In this document: in pieces, positions 1 to 6,378 of the stretch
How positions within the stretch are numbered: position 1 is the first letter of the stretch
Layout of the letters: each line of letters begins with the position of its first letter
DNA from: UBA1181 sp045601045
Lineage (GTDB): Bacteria > Bacteroidota > Bacteroidia > Bacteroidales > Paludibacteraceae
Direction of reading: 5' to 3'
NCBI GenBank assembly: GCA_045601045.1
Contig: JAZRZA010000008.1
Location: 1-42,836 of the forward strand
DNA: 42,836 bases
Translations under genes and position numbers: made by a program
The notes under the pieces: model-generated
Told to the model about the DNA's origin: nothing
Databases searched by the model: none
The model's input: the letters and a program-made list of their open reading frames with translations, nothing else

Positions 1-31
1 GCTGTCCGATAAAATGTGTACTTTTGCTCAT
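1..31 (-). CDS. IS4-family transposase, N-terminal fragment
   Basis: The minus strand from 31 reads MSKSTHFIGQ and runs off the window. This start resembles the N-terminal domain (DUF4372-like) of Bacteroidota IS4-family transposases, which commonly begin M-x-K-S-T-x-F-x-G-Q. The same nine residues begin at 42810 on the + strand at the other window edge. Ten residues is very little, so the family is probable rather than certain. Confidence 0.5.
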   Translation of the reverse strand, partial: MSKSTHFIGQ

Positions 32-69
32 CGTTTATGGGTTTTTGTGGTGAAAACAAAATAAACGAA

Positions 70-101
70 AAGGCTGAACTTCCGCAAGGAAGATTCAGCC
101 T
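70..101. terminator. Hairpin in IS leader
   Basis: AGGCTGAA pairs with TTCAGCCT and CTTCC with GGAAG around a GCAA loop, with one unpaired A. On the + strand it is followed by ATTTTT. In IS4-type elements such a hairpin shields the transposase gene from outside transcription. That role is inferred from position. A second copy lies at 42740-42771. Confidence 0.6.
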
Positions 102-149
102 ATTTTTATGCCTATTCAAAAATGTTTAGCGGACACCAATAGTAACCTT

Positions 150-248
150 ATGGCAATGTATCAAAAGGGAATCAAAGACACAATTAGAGAATTAAACAGA
201 ATGACGCCAAACATAAATATAAAACATAATGATGACCAATGGAAATAA
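150..248 (+). pseudogene. C-terminal remnant of a phage gene cut by the IS
   Basis: A 32-residue frame starts just inside the IS junction and overlaps the next gene's start. Its reading frame is open leftward across the IS edge, so this is probably the 3' end of a longer phage gene interrupted by the insertion rather than an intact small gene. I do not recognise it. The overlap with the gene at 239 is typical of this phage's packed layout and supports its being coding. Confidence 0.35.
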
Positions 249-622
249 TAATGACAAAACGCCAATGGGCCATGAGTGGATATAGGATAAAAGACAAACA
301 GGATCCAATTAAGATCACAACTTGCGGCCACGGTGGAAGAACTGAATATTTTGGATATAATCAGGTTATGCCGGATATGTATGCCATAGGGGCAGAAATC
401 CAAAGGCAAAAGGAAATGAGAAGAACTTATGATCTACGCAAAAGGATTTGGCGGGTATATCGGCTGGCTGAAATATTCATCAATAGCAGTCAGAGGAAGG
501 AGCTAGGATCTACCCTAAAACGGATCAAACGAAATTGGCAGCGCATAGACATTTCTGGAGTGAAAGACGAAGGAATACAGACGCTATATAGTAAGACTAA
601 AATATTGGTTGATAGCTTATGA
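239..622 (+). CDS. Hypothetical phage protein, 127 aa
   Basis: Basic protein of unknown function. It has no signal peptide or membrane segment. The C-terminal half is rich in Arg/Lys (for example LKRIKRNWQRI) and probably helical. A second in-frame ATG at 251 is an equally good start. It overlaps the preceding remnant by 10 bases and the ASCH gene by 4 bases (ATGA), so the three are likely co-transcribed. Position among early genes suggests a cytoplasmic accessory role, but nothing in the sequence fixes a function. Confidence 0.6.
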   Translation: MEIIMTKRQWAMSGYRIKDKQDPIKITTCGHGGRTEYFGYNQVMPDMYAIGAEIQRQKEMRRTYDLRKRIWRVYRLAEIFINSSQRKELGSTLKRIKRNWQRIDISGVKDEGIQTLYSKTKILVDSL

Positions 623-957
623 TGGAAACAGGAAACAACAAATTGACTCTCCCCCTCAAAAAAAGATGGTTCGATATGATCAGGGAAGGTACAAAGAAAG
701 AAGAATACAGAGAAACAACGCCCTATTGGTGCGCAAGATTGACTTTGGCATATCAGAGACATTTCGGACAGCCAATTTGGTGTATGCAAAGAAAATTTTC
801 GGAAATAGAGTTCACATTGGGGTATCCTAAAAAAGAAGATTTGACAAGAAGAATTTCTTTTAAGAATCCACGAATAAGGATTGATAAAGGACGTCCAGAA
901 TGGGGAGCTGAAAAGGATAAGACCTATTTTGTGATAACATGGGAAGATATTGAGTAG
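619..957 (+). CDS. ASCH-domain protein
   Basis: The 112-aa protein has features typical of phage ASCH/PUA-like proteins in Bacteroidota: an N-terminal LPLKKRWFDMI...KKEEYRE motif (about residues 10-31), a central PYW and GYP segment, and a C-terminal GRPEWGAEKDKTYFVITWED stretch (about 92-111). ASCH domains adopt an RNA-binding beta-barrel fold; some act on modified nucleosides or in RNA processing. The substrate here is unknown. The start overlaps the upstream stop (ATGA at 619). It probably acts in the cytoplasm during early infection or lysogeny. Confidence 0.75.
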   Translation: MMETGNNKLTLPLKKRWFDMIREGTKKEEYRETTPYWCARLTLAYQRHFGQPIWCMQRKFSEIEFTLGYPKKEDLTRRISFKNPRIRIDKGRPEWGAEKDKTYFVITWEDIE

Positions 958-1149
958 GAATTGGCTATTTCACTTTTTTATAATTACAGTTTCATTTTCT
1001 TTCAACAAATTTCATCCAGTTTCGTTTAGTTTCGTTTACGATGTAACATTTTTTTATTACATTCGCGAAAGATATGAGTACAGAAGTGCGTATTGTTTAA
1101 CGAAAAGTTGTCGCGCTAAGTCGCTAATGTATTGGAAAGGAGTGTGCTT
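958..1149. promoter_or_regulatory. Non-coding leader with a Shine-Dalgarno before 1150
   Basis: AT-rich stretch with three near-copies of a TTTCRTTTA/TTTCATCCAG-like phrase around 1000-1035 and no convincing gene. AAAGGAG at 1136-1142 lies 7 bases before the ATG at 1150. Strong Shine-Dalgarno sites are unusual in Bacteroidota, so this one supports the start of the small gene that follows. Confidence 0.4.
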
Positions 1150-1293
1150 ATGGAGAACAATGTGACAGTTGTGAAAATCACAACAGAAAAAGGAAAAAAA
1201 TTTTTCGACAGATTAAGTGAAATGAAACAAGAAAAATTGAGAGAGTTAGAATCTTACGCAAAAAAACATATTTGGACGGTTGAACCCAGATGA
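1150..1293 (+). CDS. Small hypothetical protein, 47 aa
   Basis: Charged, helical 47-residue protein beginning MENNVTVVKI and ending HIWTVEPR. It is preceded by AAAGGAG at a good distance, and its TGA overlaps the next ATG (ATGA at 1290). The tight overlap with the 163-aa gene suggests translational coupling and a shared job, perhaps as a partner or antitoxin-sized companion. I cannot assign a function. Confidence 0.6.
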   Translation: MENNVTVVKITTEKGKKFFDRLSEMKQEKLRELESYAKKHIWTVEPR

Positions 1294-1781
1294 AAATAAA
1301 CAAGACTTTTGAGACAGATCGTTCACGTTTTATTTTGCGGTTAGACGATTTCAATTCTGTTTTTCCAGACGAATATATTACAAAGTTGGGCAATGTTACA
1401 GTGTATGACATTGCCCTTTCTAATGAAGGAACCTTAGGAGAAAAGGGAAAGGCCGACACAAAGGCTTTTTGTGAGATATGCAATTATTTGGTAAGTTTTC
1501 TCAGAGACAACCCAGAAACCATTTTATACTTCTACTGTGATGACAGGAACAAACCACCTAGACAAAGGGAACGGAAAGAATCAATGTCTATGCAACGATT
1601 TAGAAGCAATCTTTTTCACTCTTTTTATCTAAGATACGTAAAGGATCAACAATTGATCAAAGAACACATAATGAGAATTGAAGGAGAAAGGGAGGTTTGC
1701 ATACATCTTATATACCCAAACACCATTGAAGATAAGGCAGAATTGGTAAAATCCGCTATTTCAGAACAAGCGGAAAAATAA
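1290..1781 (+). CDS. Hypothetical protein, 163 aa (DUF6169-like)
   Basis: Soluble protein with a central ILYFYCDDRNKPPRQR segment (about residues 77-92) and an FRSNLF-HSFYLRY segment. It resembles, by memory only, DUF6169-type proteins that occur as two-gene units in Bacteroidota. It is coupled to the 47-aa gene by a 4-base overlap and followed by a strong hairpin at 1820-1865, so the pair forms its own transcription unit. The pair could be a defence or toxin-antitoxin-like module; that is inference. Confidence 0.55.
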   Translation: MKINKTFETDRSRFILRLDDFNSVFPDEYITKLGNVTVYDIALSNEGTLGEKGKADTKAFCEICNYLVSFLRDNPETILYFYCDDRNKPPRQRERKESMSMQRFRSNLFHSFYLRYVKDQQLIKEHIMRIEGEREVCIHLIYPNTIEDKAELVKSAISEQAEK

Positions 1782-1819
1782 TTTGCCCGTAATTTGCTGT
1801 CTTAGACATATCTTAGACA

Positions 1820-1865
1820 AAGGGCGTATAAAAGGGCCTATAGAAGGGCGTTTTTATACGCCCTT
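1820..1865 (+). terminator. 14-bp inverted repeat after the 163-aa gene
   Basis: AAGGGCGTATAAAA (1820-1833) pairs perfectly with TTTTATACGCCCTT (1852-1865) around an 18-base loop that itself repeats AAGGGC. It probably terminates transcription of the two-gene unit upstream. Being at the edge of a repeat-rich control region, it could also belong to an origin. Confidence 0.6.
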
Positions 1866-1892
1866 CCCATTTGCTTGCAATTTTAACCCTCA

Positions 1893-2268
1893 TTACACTT
1901 ATGTCACAAATTTCATATTTTGGCGGCTGTGCCTTGGGGCGGTCATTCTTTCCCTCTTTTTCTCCCTTCCCCTCTATCCTAAAAACTTGAAAAAAAGTGT
2001 AATTGTGTAATGAGATACGTTTTGAACTTCGGAAAACTTTGAAAATCAAAGAATTATTACACAATTACACAATTACACTTTTATGATTACACTTTTTGAG
2101 GTAAAAATAAAAAGTGTAATGGATTTATATATATTTGCGTCAATCATACACCATCATTCACAGCCATTACACTTTTTGAAAAGTCATCCCCAAAAAGTGT
2201 AAGTATCATAACAAACTGAAACACAATACAAAAGGGGTACAATCATACACAATTACACTTTTACACTT
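1893..2268. repeat. Iteron-like TTACACTT repeats (nine copies, both orientations)
   Basis: The eight-base core TTACACTT, often extended to AATTACACTTTTT, occurs five times forward before 2200-2268 and in reverse as AAGTGTAA at 1995, 2112 and 2195. Around 2056-2080 a shorter unit, TTACACAA, runs in tandem into one copy. The tightest cluster (2073-2268) surrounds a promoter box. A further copy inside TACACAATTACACTTTT lies at 16626-16642 in the integrase start region. Confidence 0.7.
2130..2137 (+). promoter_or_regulatory. Putative -7 promoter box TATATTTG
   Basis: Exact match to the Bacteroidetes -7 consensus TAnnTTTG, lying between an AAAAAGTGTAATGG copy (2110-2122) and its inverse (2164-2177). 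No clear TTTG is seen at the -33 position. The placement suggests that the repeats act as operators of this promoter. Confidence 0.4.
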
Positions 2269-2338
2269 TTTTTCCGAAAAAAATATATAGTAGGTAGAGA
2301 CAGGACAATAGTGCATCAGGTACAAAAAAGGAAAAAGA

Positions 2339-2403
2339 TGTCACAAATTTCTTATTTTCATTGCAAGAATGTCACAAATTTCCTTTGATATGTCACAAAT
2401 TTC
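2339..2403 (+). repeat. Three TGTCACAAATTTC direct repeats upstream of 2458
   Basis: Exact 13-base copies at 2339, 2370 and 2391, with a fourth at 1902. Spacing is 31 and 21 bases. They end 55 bases before the ATG of the coiled-coil gene, a typical place for an autoregulatory operator. Flanking TTGCAAG/CTTGCAA words also recur. Confidence 0.6.
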
Positions 2404-2457
2404 CTTTTTCTTTGCTTGCAAGAAATGAAAGCAAACACTATTAATCATTATTGAAAC

Positions 2458-3111
2458 ATGGCAGAAGAGCAAAACAAGCCTGATTGTGGCGCTATTTCAT
2501 GGCGCATAGGCTTAGAAAGAAAAAAACAACTAATCGAAAAGTTTGGCAGTGCTAGCGGTGCGGACGTATGTAAGGACGTAATGGATACTTACTTTTTGAA
2601 ATATCCGCAATTGCAAGAAGGATTTGACTACCTGAAGCAGAAGGGCGAAGAGCAGACCACGGAGATTCAATCACTGAAGAAGGAGATTGAAGAGTTAAAG
2701 ACTTCCTCCGAAGCGAATTTCAGCGCTGAAATCCAAGCGGCAAAAGAAACTATTGAGAATCTGCAAAACCAACTGAATGAAGCCGGGCAAAAGCTTACCT
2801 CTAAGGATTTGGAATTGGACGCTGTTAAGGAAAATTTTGCAGCCGTTCAGAACGATCCTACGGTTATATCTATTAGGATTGAAAATGACATTGAACGTAA
2901 ATTCTTGCAAGCAGTGCAAACACATTTGCAAGAAAGATATGGCCGTGAAGTGTCTTTCTATGAAATCTTTGTTAAGAGTGCTTTACTCTACAATGTAGAA
3001 AAGCGTTGTGATTGGTTCTACCCGCCTTTGAAAGACAAACAGATAGAGGAAGCCACAGGATTAAAGATTAGCGTTTGGAAGCAGTTTTTGACACAAAAGG
3101 AAAAGAAGTAA
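2458..3111 (+). CDS. Coiled-coil, putative DNA-binding protein, 217 aa
   Basis: Three parts are visible. The N-terminus (about 13-45, ISWRIGLERKKQLIEKFG...) and the C-terminus (about 136-175, ISIRIENDIERKFLQAV...) each have a beta-strand then two helices, the pattern of ribbon-helix-helix proteins. Between them, residues 60-130 form a heptad-rich coiled coil. It is unlike any named family I can recall. It sits directly downstream of the iteron region, so a role as repeat-binding regulator, replication or partition-like protein is inferred. It is the first gene of the long structural operon; only 3 bases separate it from the next gene. Confidence 0.6.
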   Translation: MAEEQNKPDCGAISWRIGLERKKQLIEKFGSASGADVCKDVMDTYFLKYPQLQEGFDYLKQKGEEQTTEIQSLKKEIEELKTSSEANFSAEIQAAKETIENLQNQLNEAGQKLTSKDLELDAVKENFAAVQNDPTVISIRIENDIERKFLQAVQTHLQERYGREVSFYEIFVKSALLYNVEKRCDWFYPPLKDKQIEEATGLKISVWKQFLTQKEKK

Positions 3112-3114
3112 TAC

Positions 3115-3447
3115 ATGGGAATATTTGACAGATTCAAAGGCGGTGACTCCAAAGGGGGGAACCCGCTATCAATGGTGATGGATTTTTTGGGGAACCCTCA
3201 GAAGTTAAAAGATATGATCATGACGCAACTTTACCCTTCAGCGGAAAAGTCATTGATCAAATACATTGACGGTGTGGATACAGAAGAGGGCGAAGCACAG
3301 ACTGCAATTGTCATCTACAAAAAAGAAGACAAATTGCGCTATTGTCTTACAACTTTCGATAAAGACACAAAGGCTGTGCGAATGATGGATGACGAAGACC
3401 TAAAAGAGAAACTTGAAACACTAGCGGCTAATCTTAAAGTTTTCTGA
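3115..3447 (+). CDS. Hypothetical phage protein, 110 aa
   Basis: Small soluble acidic protein with an N-terminal amphipathic start (MGIFDRFKGG) and a C-terminal helix (DDEDLKEKLETLAANLKVF). The middle (IVIYKKEDKLRYCLTTFD) reads as a beta-hairpin. It has no signal or membrane segment. It lies between the DNA-binding candidate and a membrane/coiled-coil protein just before the packaging ATPase. I do not recognise it; a packaging or assembly accessory is possible. Confidence 0.55.
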   Translation: MGIFDRFKGGDSKGGNPLSMVMDFLGNPQKLKDMIMTQLYPSAEKSLIKYIDGVDTEEGEAQTAIVIYKKEDKLRYCLTTFDKDTKAVRMMDDEDLKEKLETLAANLKVF

Positions 3448-3449
3448 TC

Positions 3450-4055
3450 ATGTTTGGAGAAGAGCAGTACAAAGCGGAATTGCCTAACGGCAATCTTACG
3501 GACTTTCTAAAGTCTATGAACGAAGAGAAAGCGTCTTACGCTGAGTCTGAGACGGAAGGTTTGGACGAGATTATACCACCTACCCCGGAATATAACGAAG
3601 AAGACTTCAGCGGTGGATATTCTGGCGAAGGTGGCTACAATGGTGGCGGCTACGATGGTGGCCCGTACCAAGACGAGAAAATAACCGTCTCCCCTGAATT
3701 GGCTTCTTTGTCAGCGGACTTTGCAGCCATGATGACGGATCTGGCTTTACCATCCCTTATCGCGCTATTTGTGAAGTGTGATCCTGAGAAACTACAGGCC
3801 ACACAGGATCAATACGATAAATTGGTGCAAGCCTATTCGCAATATCTACAAGTCAAACAAATCCAACTCACACCCGGATGGATGCTAATAGGCGTTGTTT
3901 GCTCTATCTACGCCACAAAGATTCCGACCGCTTTAAAAGAGCGTGAATTGAAGGATCGTGAGGATGAATTGAAGAGACGCGAAGAGGAATTGAATGAGCG
4001 TTTAAAGAACCTTGAAAACCCTATCGAGGATGCAGACGGATCTACAGCAGAATAA
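3450..4055 (+). CDS. Gly/Tyr-rich, coiled-coil phage protein, 201 aa
   Basis: Residues 1-50 are acidic; 53-72 form a GGY-rich low-complexity linker (SGGYSGEGGYNGGGYDGG). A hydrophobic helix near 140-158 (WMLIGVVCSIYATKI) may touch the membrane, and the last 45 residues are a strongly charged coiled coil (LKDREDELKRREEELNERL). The coding end overlaps the packaging ATPase gene by 26 bases, implying coupling. It could be a membrane-associated scaffold or packaging partner of the ATPase; that is inferred from position. Confidence 0.55.
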   Translation: MFGEEQYKAELPNGNLTDFLKSMNEEKASYAESETEGLDEIIPPTPEYNEEDFSGGYSGEGGYNGGGYDGGPYQDEKITVSPELASLSADFAAMMTDLALPSLIALFVKCDPEKLQATQDQYDKLVQAYSQYLQVKQIQLTPGWMLIGVVCSIYATKIPTALKERELKDREDELKRREEELNERLKNLENPIEDADGSTAE

Positions 4056-4629
4056 CGAAGGGCGCAAACCTTTTATGACCATGGTATTAGGAACCAATGG
4101 AACGGGTAAAAGTACGATCATGCGCAATATATTGGACGGTTGCAACGAAAAGAAAGCGTTGATAGTCACCAACCATATAGAGGAATGGCGTGACGTTCCA
4201 GAAGTCACACTAAAGCAGCGGGAAGACTTCACCTTCTCAGGAATACGGAAGACACGCTGTTTCCCTCAGACCAAAGACGATATAGGCACATTGGCTAGAC
4301 TTCGTTACTTCCGTAAGGGCGTTATCGTATTTGACGATGCACGCCTATACATGAAGGATGCAAAGACAGACAATCTGATAGAAGATCTTATGATCAGTTA
4401 CAGACAACAGGAACTAGACATTTTTGTAGTGGCGCACGGGTTTACGAAGGTGCGCCCCGTCTTCTACTCCTACGTCTCTAATATCATATTGTTCCGCACT
4501 TTGGACTCTGTGGCCTATCGAAAGATGGAACTAGGAGAAAACTATCAAAGAATAGTGGAGACGCAAACGAGGGTAAACCAAATGGCTTTGAAGGATCCAC
4601 ACTATTACGAATGGTTGAAATTGTGGTAA
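4030..4629 (+). CDS. Packaging ATPase, A32/FtsK-HerA-like P-loop (199 aa)
   Basis: Walker A GTNGTGKS lies at residues 21-28 and Walker B VIVFDD at 98-103. A later block, DIFVVAHGFTKVRPVFYSYVSNI (about 137-159), fits the strand and sensor region of this ATPase group. The short length (about 200 aa, no extra domains) is typical of genome-packaging ATPases of tailless membrane-containing phages such as PRD1 and PM2. It would pump DNA through a membrane vertex of the capsid. I chose ATG 4030 over an upstream TTG at 4012. Overlaps both neighbours. A Zot-like assembly ATPase of filamentous phage is the main alternative, but the capsid-like genes nearby argue against it. Confidence 0.75.
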   Translation: MQTDLQQNNEGRKPFMTMVLGTNGTGKSTIMRNILDGCNEKKALIVTNHIEEWRDVPEVTLKQREDFTFSGIRKTRCFPQTKDDIGTLARLRYFRKGVIVFDDARLYMKDAKTDNLIEDLMISYRQQELDIFVVAHGFTKVRPVFYSYVSNIILFRTLDSVAYRKMELGENYQRIVETQTRVNQMALKDPHYYEWLKLW

Positions 4630-4820
4630 TGGCTATGAATGTAGAATATAAGTCTATGACTAAATCAGAGTTCGCACAGATGGTTGGCGTATCTGTGCGC
4701 ACCCTAAATAGATGGATGACAAAGATAGAGGGTGAATTGTCATCAATAGGCTATGAAAAGAAATGTCATGTGCTGACTCCCAAAGTTGTAAAATTCCTTT
4801 ATGATCACTTTGTCATATAG
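4629..4820 (+). CDS. Small helix-turn-helix protein, 63 aa
   Basis: Residues about 11-30, TKSEFAQMVGVSVRTLNRWM, form a classic MerR/excisionase-like helix-turn-helix. The rest is short, as in Xis proteins and small transcription switches. The ATG overlaps the ATPase stop (TAATG). Start 4629 is preferred to 4611, which lies inside the ATPase gene. It may control late genes or excision; no Xis candidate is visible nearer the integrase. Confidence 0.65.
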   Translation: MAMNVEYKSMTKSEFAQMVGVSVRTLNRWMTKIEGELSSIGYEKKCHVLTPKVVKFLYDHFVI

Positions 4821-4925
4821 ACAAAATCCGCCATATATGGCTAATTAAGACAAAGAAAGACAACGAGTTACACGCCTTTTCTATATTCGTGGTGTTTTAA
4901 AATCGAACAACAAAATTCTACGAAA
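4821..4925. promoter_or_regulatory. Short intergenic region with palindrome
   Basis: The first real gap in the operon after 2458. It contains a perfect 12-base palindrome GCCATATATGGC at 4830-4841, a plausible operator for the helix-turn-helix protein just upstream. TATATTCG at about 4881 is a weak -7 box. It may drive the virion-protein genes that follow. Confidence 0.35.
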
Positions 4926-5051
4926 ATGAATCAAACTAAGACAGCCGTTATTTTATCAATTATTACCCTCGTGGCTGTGGGCGTTGTGTTGTACGCTTTG
5001 CGTGACAACTTTAAGAGTTCAAAAAAAGAAGTAGCCGCTCCTGAAGCGTAA
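4926..5051 (+). CDS. Small membrane protein, 41 aa
   Basis: MNQTKTAVILSIITLVAVG starts a single membrane helix (about 6-24), followed by a basic and Ala/Pro-rich tail. It lies 38 bases before the capsid candidate, in the usual position of minor virion membrane proteins in PM2/PRD1-like phages. It probably resides in the internal virion membrane. No specific function can be read. Confidence 0.6.
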   Translation: MNQTKTAVILSIITLVAVGVVLYALRDNFKSSKKEVAAPEA

Positions 5052-5089
5052 TCTACCGTATTATTAATCATTCATTAAAATTCAGCAAA

Positions 5090-5377
5090 ATGAAAGGACA
5101 AGACATCATGGGCGGAATGAACAGAAGCAATGTTCAACGCATCGTAAAGACAAAAGCTGAGGGATCAAACTACATTGGTGTAGGTGATAACCTCTTGGAC
5201 TTCGGTGCTGCCAACTCATTCTTGAAAGAGGATGGTTGCGGCAAGATCTTCTCCATTAACATTGCTAACCAATCATCTTCAGATGACATTAAGGTGGCTT
5301 TGTTTGCGGGTAATTTCTCGGTTGGAGACGAATACTTGGATGAAAGCACCCCAATTGCAGACGGAACTGAACTGTAG
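5090..5377 (+). pseudogene. Major capsid protein candidate, N-terminal part (frame-broken)
   Basis: Codes 95 residues ending ...IADGTEL before TAG. The beta-rich KIFSINIANQ...IKVALFAGNF segment suits a jelly-roll sheet. Reading on in the -1 frame at 5374 gives ...GTELVATSLTCNGTPEP and continues to 5787, a natural junction. Together the two parts make about 231 aa, short for a double-jelly-roll capsid protein (PM2 P2 is about 269). Position between the packaging ATPase and virion membrane genes supports capsid identity. One lost G in CTG(G)TAGC explains the break; no standard slippery heptamer is present. Confidence 0.55.
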
Positions 5378-5787
5378 CAACCTCATTGACTTGCAATGGT
5401 ACTCCTGAGCCTATCAGCACTTTGGTATCGTATTTGAAGGCGAACCCTACCCGTTTGCGTGCTATCAAGATCAAGGCAGACAACGAGAGTCAGCTCGACT
5501 TCCCTATCGTATTCCGTCACATCAACCCATTCACAGGAAAGGTTGATCAAAAGCGCATTGCAGCACAATACCAACGCTCTGCTGACCAAAACACTAAGGT
5601 TGTTGAGATCACTGACATCAATTGGTTGCTCGGTCCGAACAACATCTTATTGACTACCATTGGCAAGGGTCGCTCAGTAGTGATCTCTTTGGTATTCGGT
5701 GCGTCATTGGACAGTGAGAAGGGATTGATGAAGAAGGCTGAGGAAGCAGTTGCTAACGCTGCTCAATTCGGTTTTCAAGTTCAATAA
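5374..5787 (+). pseudogene. Major capsid protein candidate, C-terminal part (frame-broken)
   Basis: Continues the capsid frame from 5374 and has no ATG of its own; a TTG at 5386 is the only nearby start. Content is beta-rich (RLRAIKIKADNESQLDFPIVF, then VVEITDINWLLGPNNI and RSVVISLVFGAS) with a final Ala-rich helix. This reads like the second half of a double-jelly-roll or viral beta-sandwich capsid protein. If the break is real, the prophage cannot build capsids unless the ribosome shifts frame. Confidence 0.55.
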
Positions 5788-5805
5788 TAAAACGGAAGAC
5801 CTGCC

Positions 5806-6168
5806 ATGATTAACAATAGCGTTATCATTGGTGAGCTTTGCGGGAAAAGGGAAGCAAACCAGATTGGTTTGCTTTCTCTTTTTAGAGAAGAAGGTATCCC
5901 CATATATATGAACGCTGACGGCTCCTATTCATCCGCTGCCATTTATCAGGGTATCTTATCTGGAGAGAAAGACACATCTTCCCGGTTGAACGATTTGGGA
6001 TTGGGCAGTCAGGACGGATCAAGGAAGTTTAATGGCGCAAACATTACGGCCTTTGGTTCTGACGGTGCTACCATATCCTACAAAACTATTTTAAAAGTAA
6101 TAGTGATATTGGCCGTATTGGTTGGACTCTTCTTCCTTCTTCGCCACTATTACAGAAAAATGAAATAA
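5806..6168 (+). CDS. Virion membrane protein candidate, 120 aa
   Basis: Gly/Ser-rich protein with a C-terminal membrane helix (about 97-113, VIVILAVLVGLFFLL) and a basic end (RHYYRKMK). The N-terminal 90 residues contain GIPIYMNADGSYSSAAIYQGIL and would be outside the membrane. Located immediately after the capsid gene, it may be a minor capsid or vertex-membrane linking protein. Not recognised by family. Confidence 0.6.
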   Translation: MINNSVIIGELCGKREANQIGLLSLFREEGIPIYMNADGSYSSAAIYQGILSGEKDTSSRLNDLGLGSQDGSRKFNGANITAFGSDGATISYKTILKVIVILAVLVGLFFLLRHYYRKMK

Positions 6169-6183
6169 AAAAGATACACTGAC

Positions 6184-6378
6184 ATGGAAAAAAACACAAT
6201 GATTTTTCTGATCATTATTCTTCTCATTGCTTTGGTGGTGGGTTATCTCTTCTGGAGATCTTACGAAGAGAAGAAGCTATCCACGGAATATGATCCAAGT
6301 ATTGCATGGGCCAATTCTGCCGCCAACATGGTAGGTAGTGTGGGAAATGTATTCTCTTCAATCTACGGCAGAAGATGA
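6184..6378 (+). CDS. Small membrane protein, 64 aa
   Basis: One N-terminal membrane helix (about 5-23, TMIFLIIILLIALVVGYLF), then a short polar region ending SIYGRR. Its TGA overlaps the start of the metallopeptidase gene (ATGA at 6375), so the two are translationally coupled and may act together. Likely a virion membrane component. Confidence 0.6.
   Translation: MEKNTMIFLIIILLIALVVGYLFWRSYEEKKLSTEYDPSIAWANSAANMVGSVGNVFSSIYGRR

Larger units (their letters stand above)
1..141 (-). mobile_element. 5' end of an IS4-like insertion sequence (left copy)
   Basis: Positions 5-141 are an exact inverted repeat of 42700-42836. The inner edge reads GGTGTCCGCTAAACATT on the minus strand, which looks like the IS terminal inverted repeat. 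A transposase start lies at 31 reading out of the window. A perfect stem with a 4-base loop (about 70-101) lies between terminus and start, where IS4-type elements often carry a hairpin that blocks read-through transcription. Only the 5' part of the element is present, so the family call rests on ten transposase residues plus layout. Confidence 0.7.
1866..2457. promoter_or_regulatory. Repeat-rich control region, possible replication origin
   Basis: About 590 bases with no convincing gene, very AT-rich. It holds nine copies of TTACACTT or its complement (at 1893, 1995, 2073, 2087, 2112, 2167, 2195, 2253 and 2261), including an inverted pair CCATTACACTTTTT/AAAAAGTGTAATGG around 2110-2178. It also holds TGTCACAAATTTC at 1902, 2339, 2370 and 2391. 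A TATATTTG promoter box sits at 2130. Such iteron-like arrays mark operators or origins bound by a phage-coded protein; the adjacent gene at 2458 is the natural candidate. Confidence 0.6.

Noticed and set aside
950..1165. 71-aa frame overlapping the ASCH gene end
   Set aside because: Low-complexity Phe/Ser content, and it covers the Shine-Dalgarno and start of the better-supported gene at 1150.
1783..2064. Short frames on both strands in the repeat region
   Set aside because: They arise from the hairpin and AT-rich iterons; composition is not protein-like and they overlap each other.
1893..2403. CRISPR array
   Set aside because: Repeats are 8-13 bases, in both orientations and irregularly spaced, with no cas genes.
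5366..5380. Programmed -1 frameshift in the capsid gene
   Set aside because: No X-XXY-YYZ heptamer or following stem at the junction; a one-base loss is simpler. Kept only as an open alternative.
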